A stretch of DNA of 6,911 bases, from positions 1 through 6,911 of the forward strand of contig SLGN01000668.1 in NCBI GenBank assembly GCA_007123695.1, given 5' to 3'. Source of the DNA: Verrucomicrobiales bacterium (GTDB taxonomy: Bacteria; Verrucomicrobiota; Verrucomicrobiia; Verrucomicrobiales; DEV007). Every line of letters begins with the position of its first letter. The first letter of the stretch is position 1. The notes below the pieces were generated by a model. That model was not told the DNA's origin. It did not search any database and worked only from the letters and a program-made list of their open reading frames with translations. Positions 6,701 through 6,911 of the stretch are shown one piece after another. Both the position numbers and the translations under genes were made by a program.

Positions 6701-6911
6701 ATGCCCGCCCGTCCCGACCGATCCCCCACCCCACGCCCCGCGCCGCCGCCGATCCGGGCGCTTCTCGCGCTCGCGGCCACGCTCGCCCTCGCACTGGCGG
6801 TCGCGCCCGCCCCGTCTAGGGCCGAGGCCAGGGGAGCCGACGCCGCACCGCCGCCGCCCCCTCCCCTGCTCGCGCGGCTGGGCACCCGCCCCGACTGGAC
6901 CCGGCTCGATC
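6701..6911 (+). CDS. Probable exported protein, N-terminal part (cut by window edge)
   Basis: An open plus-strand frame of 70 codons runs from ATG 6701 to the window end; an in-frame TGA at 6677-6679 limits the start. The product looks like a secreted protein. It has a basic, proline-rich N-region (MPARPDRSPTPRPAPPPIR), a hydrophobic core of about residues 18-36 (ALLALAATLALALAVA) and a likely signal-peptidase site after SRA or AEA (residues 39-43). A proline run at 50-55 and the segment LGTRPDWTRLD follow. The PDW-x-x-LD segment reminds me of the region before the catalytic domain in some verrucomicrobial N-acetylmuramoyl-L-alanine amidases, but this is a weak memory-based hint and I assign no function. 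It is divergent from ymdB. There is no clear Shine-Dalgarno motif; the upstream sequence is TTGAACCATCC. The high GC content makes chance open frames common, so its reality rests on the signal peptide. Confidence 0.6.
   Translation, partial: MPARPDRSPTPRPAPPPIRALLALAATLALALAVAPAPSRAEARGADAAPPPPPPLLARLGTRPDWTRLD

Overview
The window is GC-rich bacterial DNA carrying the highly conserved tRNA-tuf-secE-nusG-rplKAJL-rpoB cluster, nearly all of it read on the minus strand (right to left). The RpoB, NusG and SecE sequences and the tRNA-Thr / tuf / tRNA-Trp / secE order, with no rpmG between tuf and secE, fit a member of the PVC superphylum, most likely Verrucomicrobiota. This placement rests on remembered family sequences and is moderate in confidence. 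No mobile element, CRISPR array or integration scar is visible.

Layout in the direction of transcription. At the right edge a plus-strand gene for a probable exported protein begins (6701 to the window end). It diverges from ymdB, a YmdB/TIGR00282-type metallophosphoesterase (6643-5849). Downstream of ymdB is a strong sigma70-type promoter (-35 at 5801-5806, -10 at 5779-5784). It leads into tRNA-Thr(GGT), tuf (EF-Tu), tRNA-Trp(CCA), secE, nusG, rplK (L11), rplA (L1), rplJ (L10), rplL (L7/L12) and the first 191 codons of rpoB, which runs off the left edge.

The genes make one functional unit. EF-Tu delivers aminoacyl-tRNA, and L7/L12 on its L10 base recruits EF-Tu and other GTPases. L11 and L1 shape the GTPase centre and the L1 stalk. 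NusG couples RNA polymerase to the ribosome, RpoB is the polymerase beta subunit, and SecE is part of the protein-export channel. The two tRNAs are embedded in the transcript, so their maturation would cut the tuf mRNA away from its neighbours.

The interesting material is in the spacers rather than in a new system. There are two strong stem-loops between tuf and tRNA-Trp. A dyad in the long rplJ-rplL gap can be read as promoter spacer or terminator. A textbook intrinsic-terminator-like hairpin lies between rplL and rpoB, and a further hairpin lies in the rpoB leader. None of the eight genes of the cluster has a Shine-Dalgarno motif at its start, all eight complete genes end in TGA, and the rplA-rplJ spacer (35 nt) is too short for an E. 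coli-type L10 leader. I do not see an undescribed gene system here.
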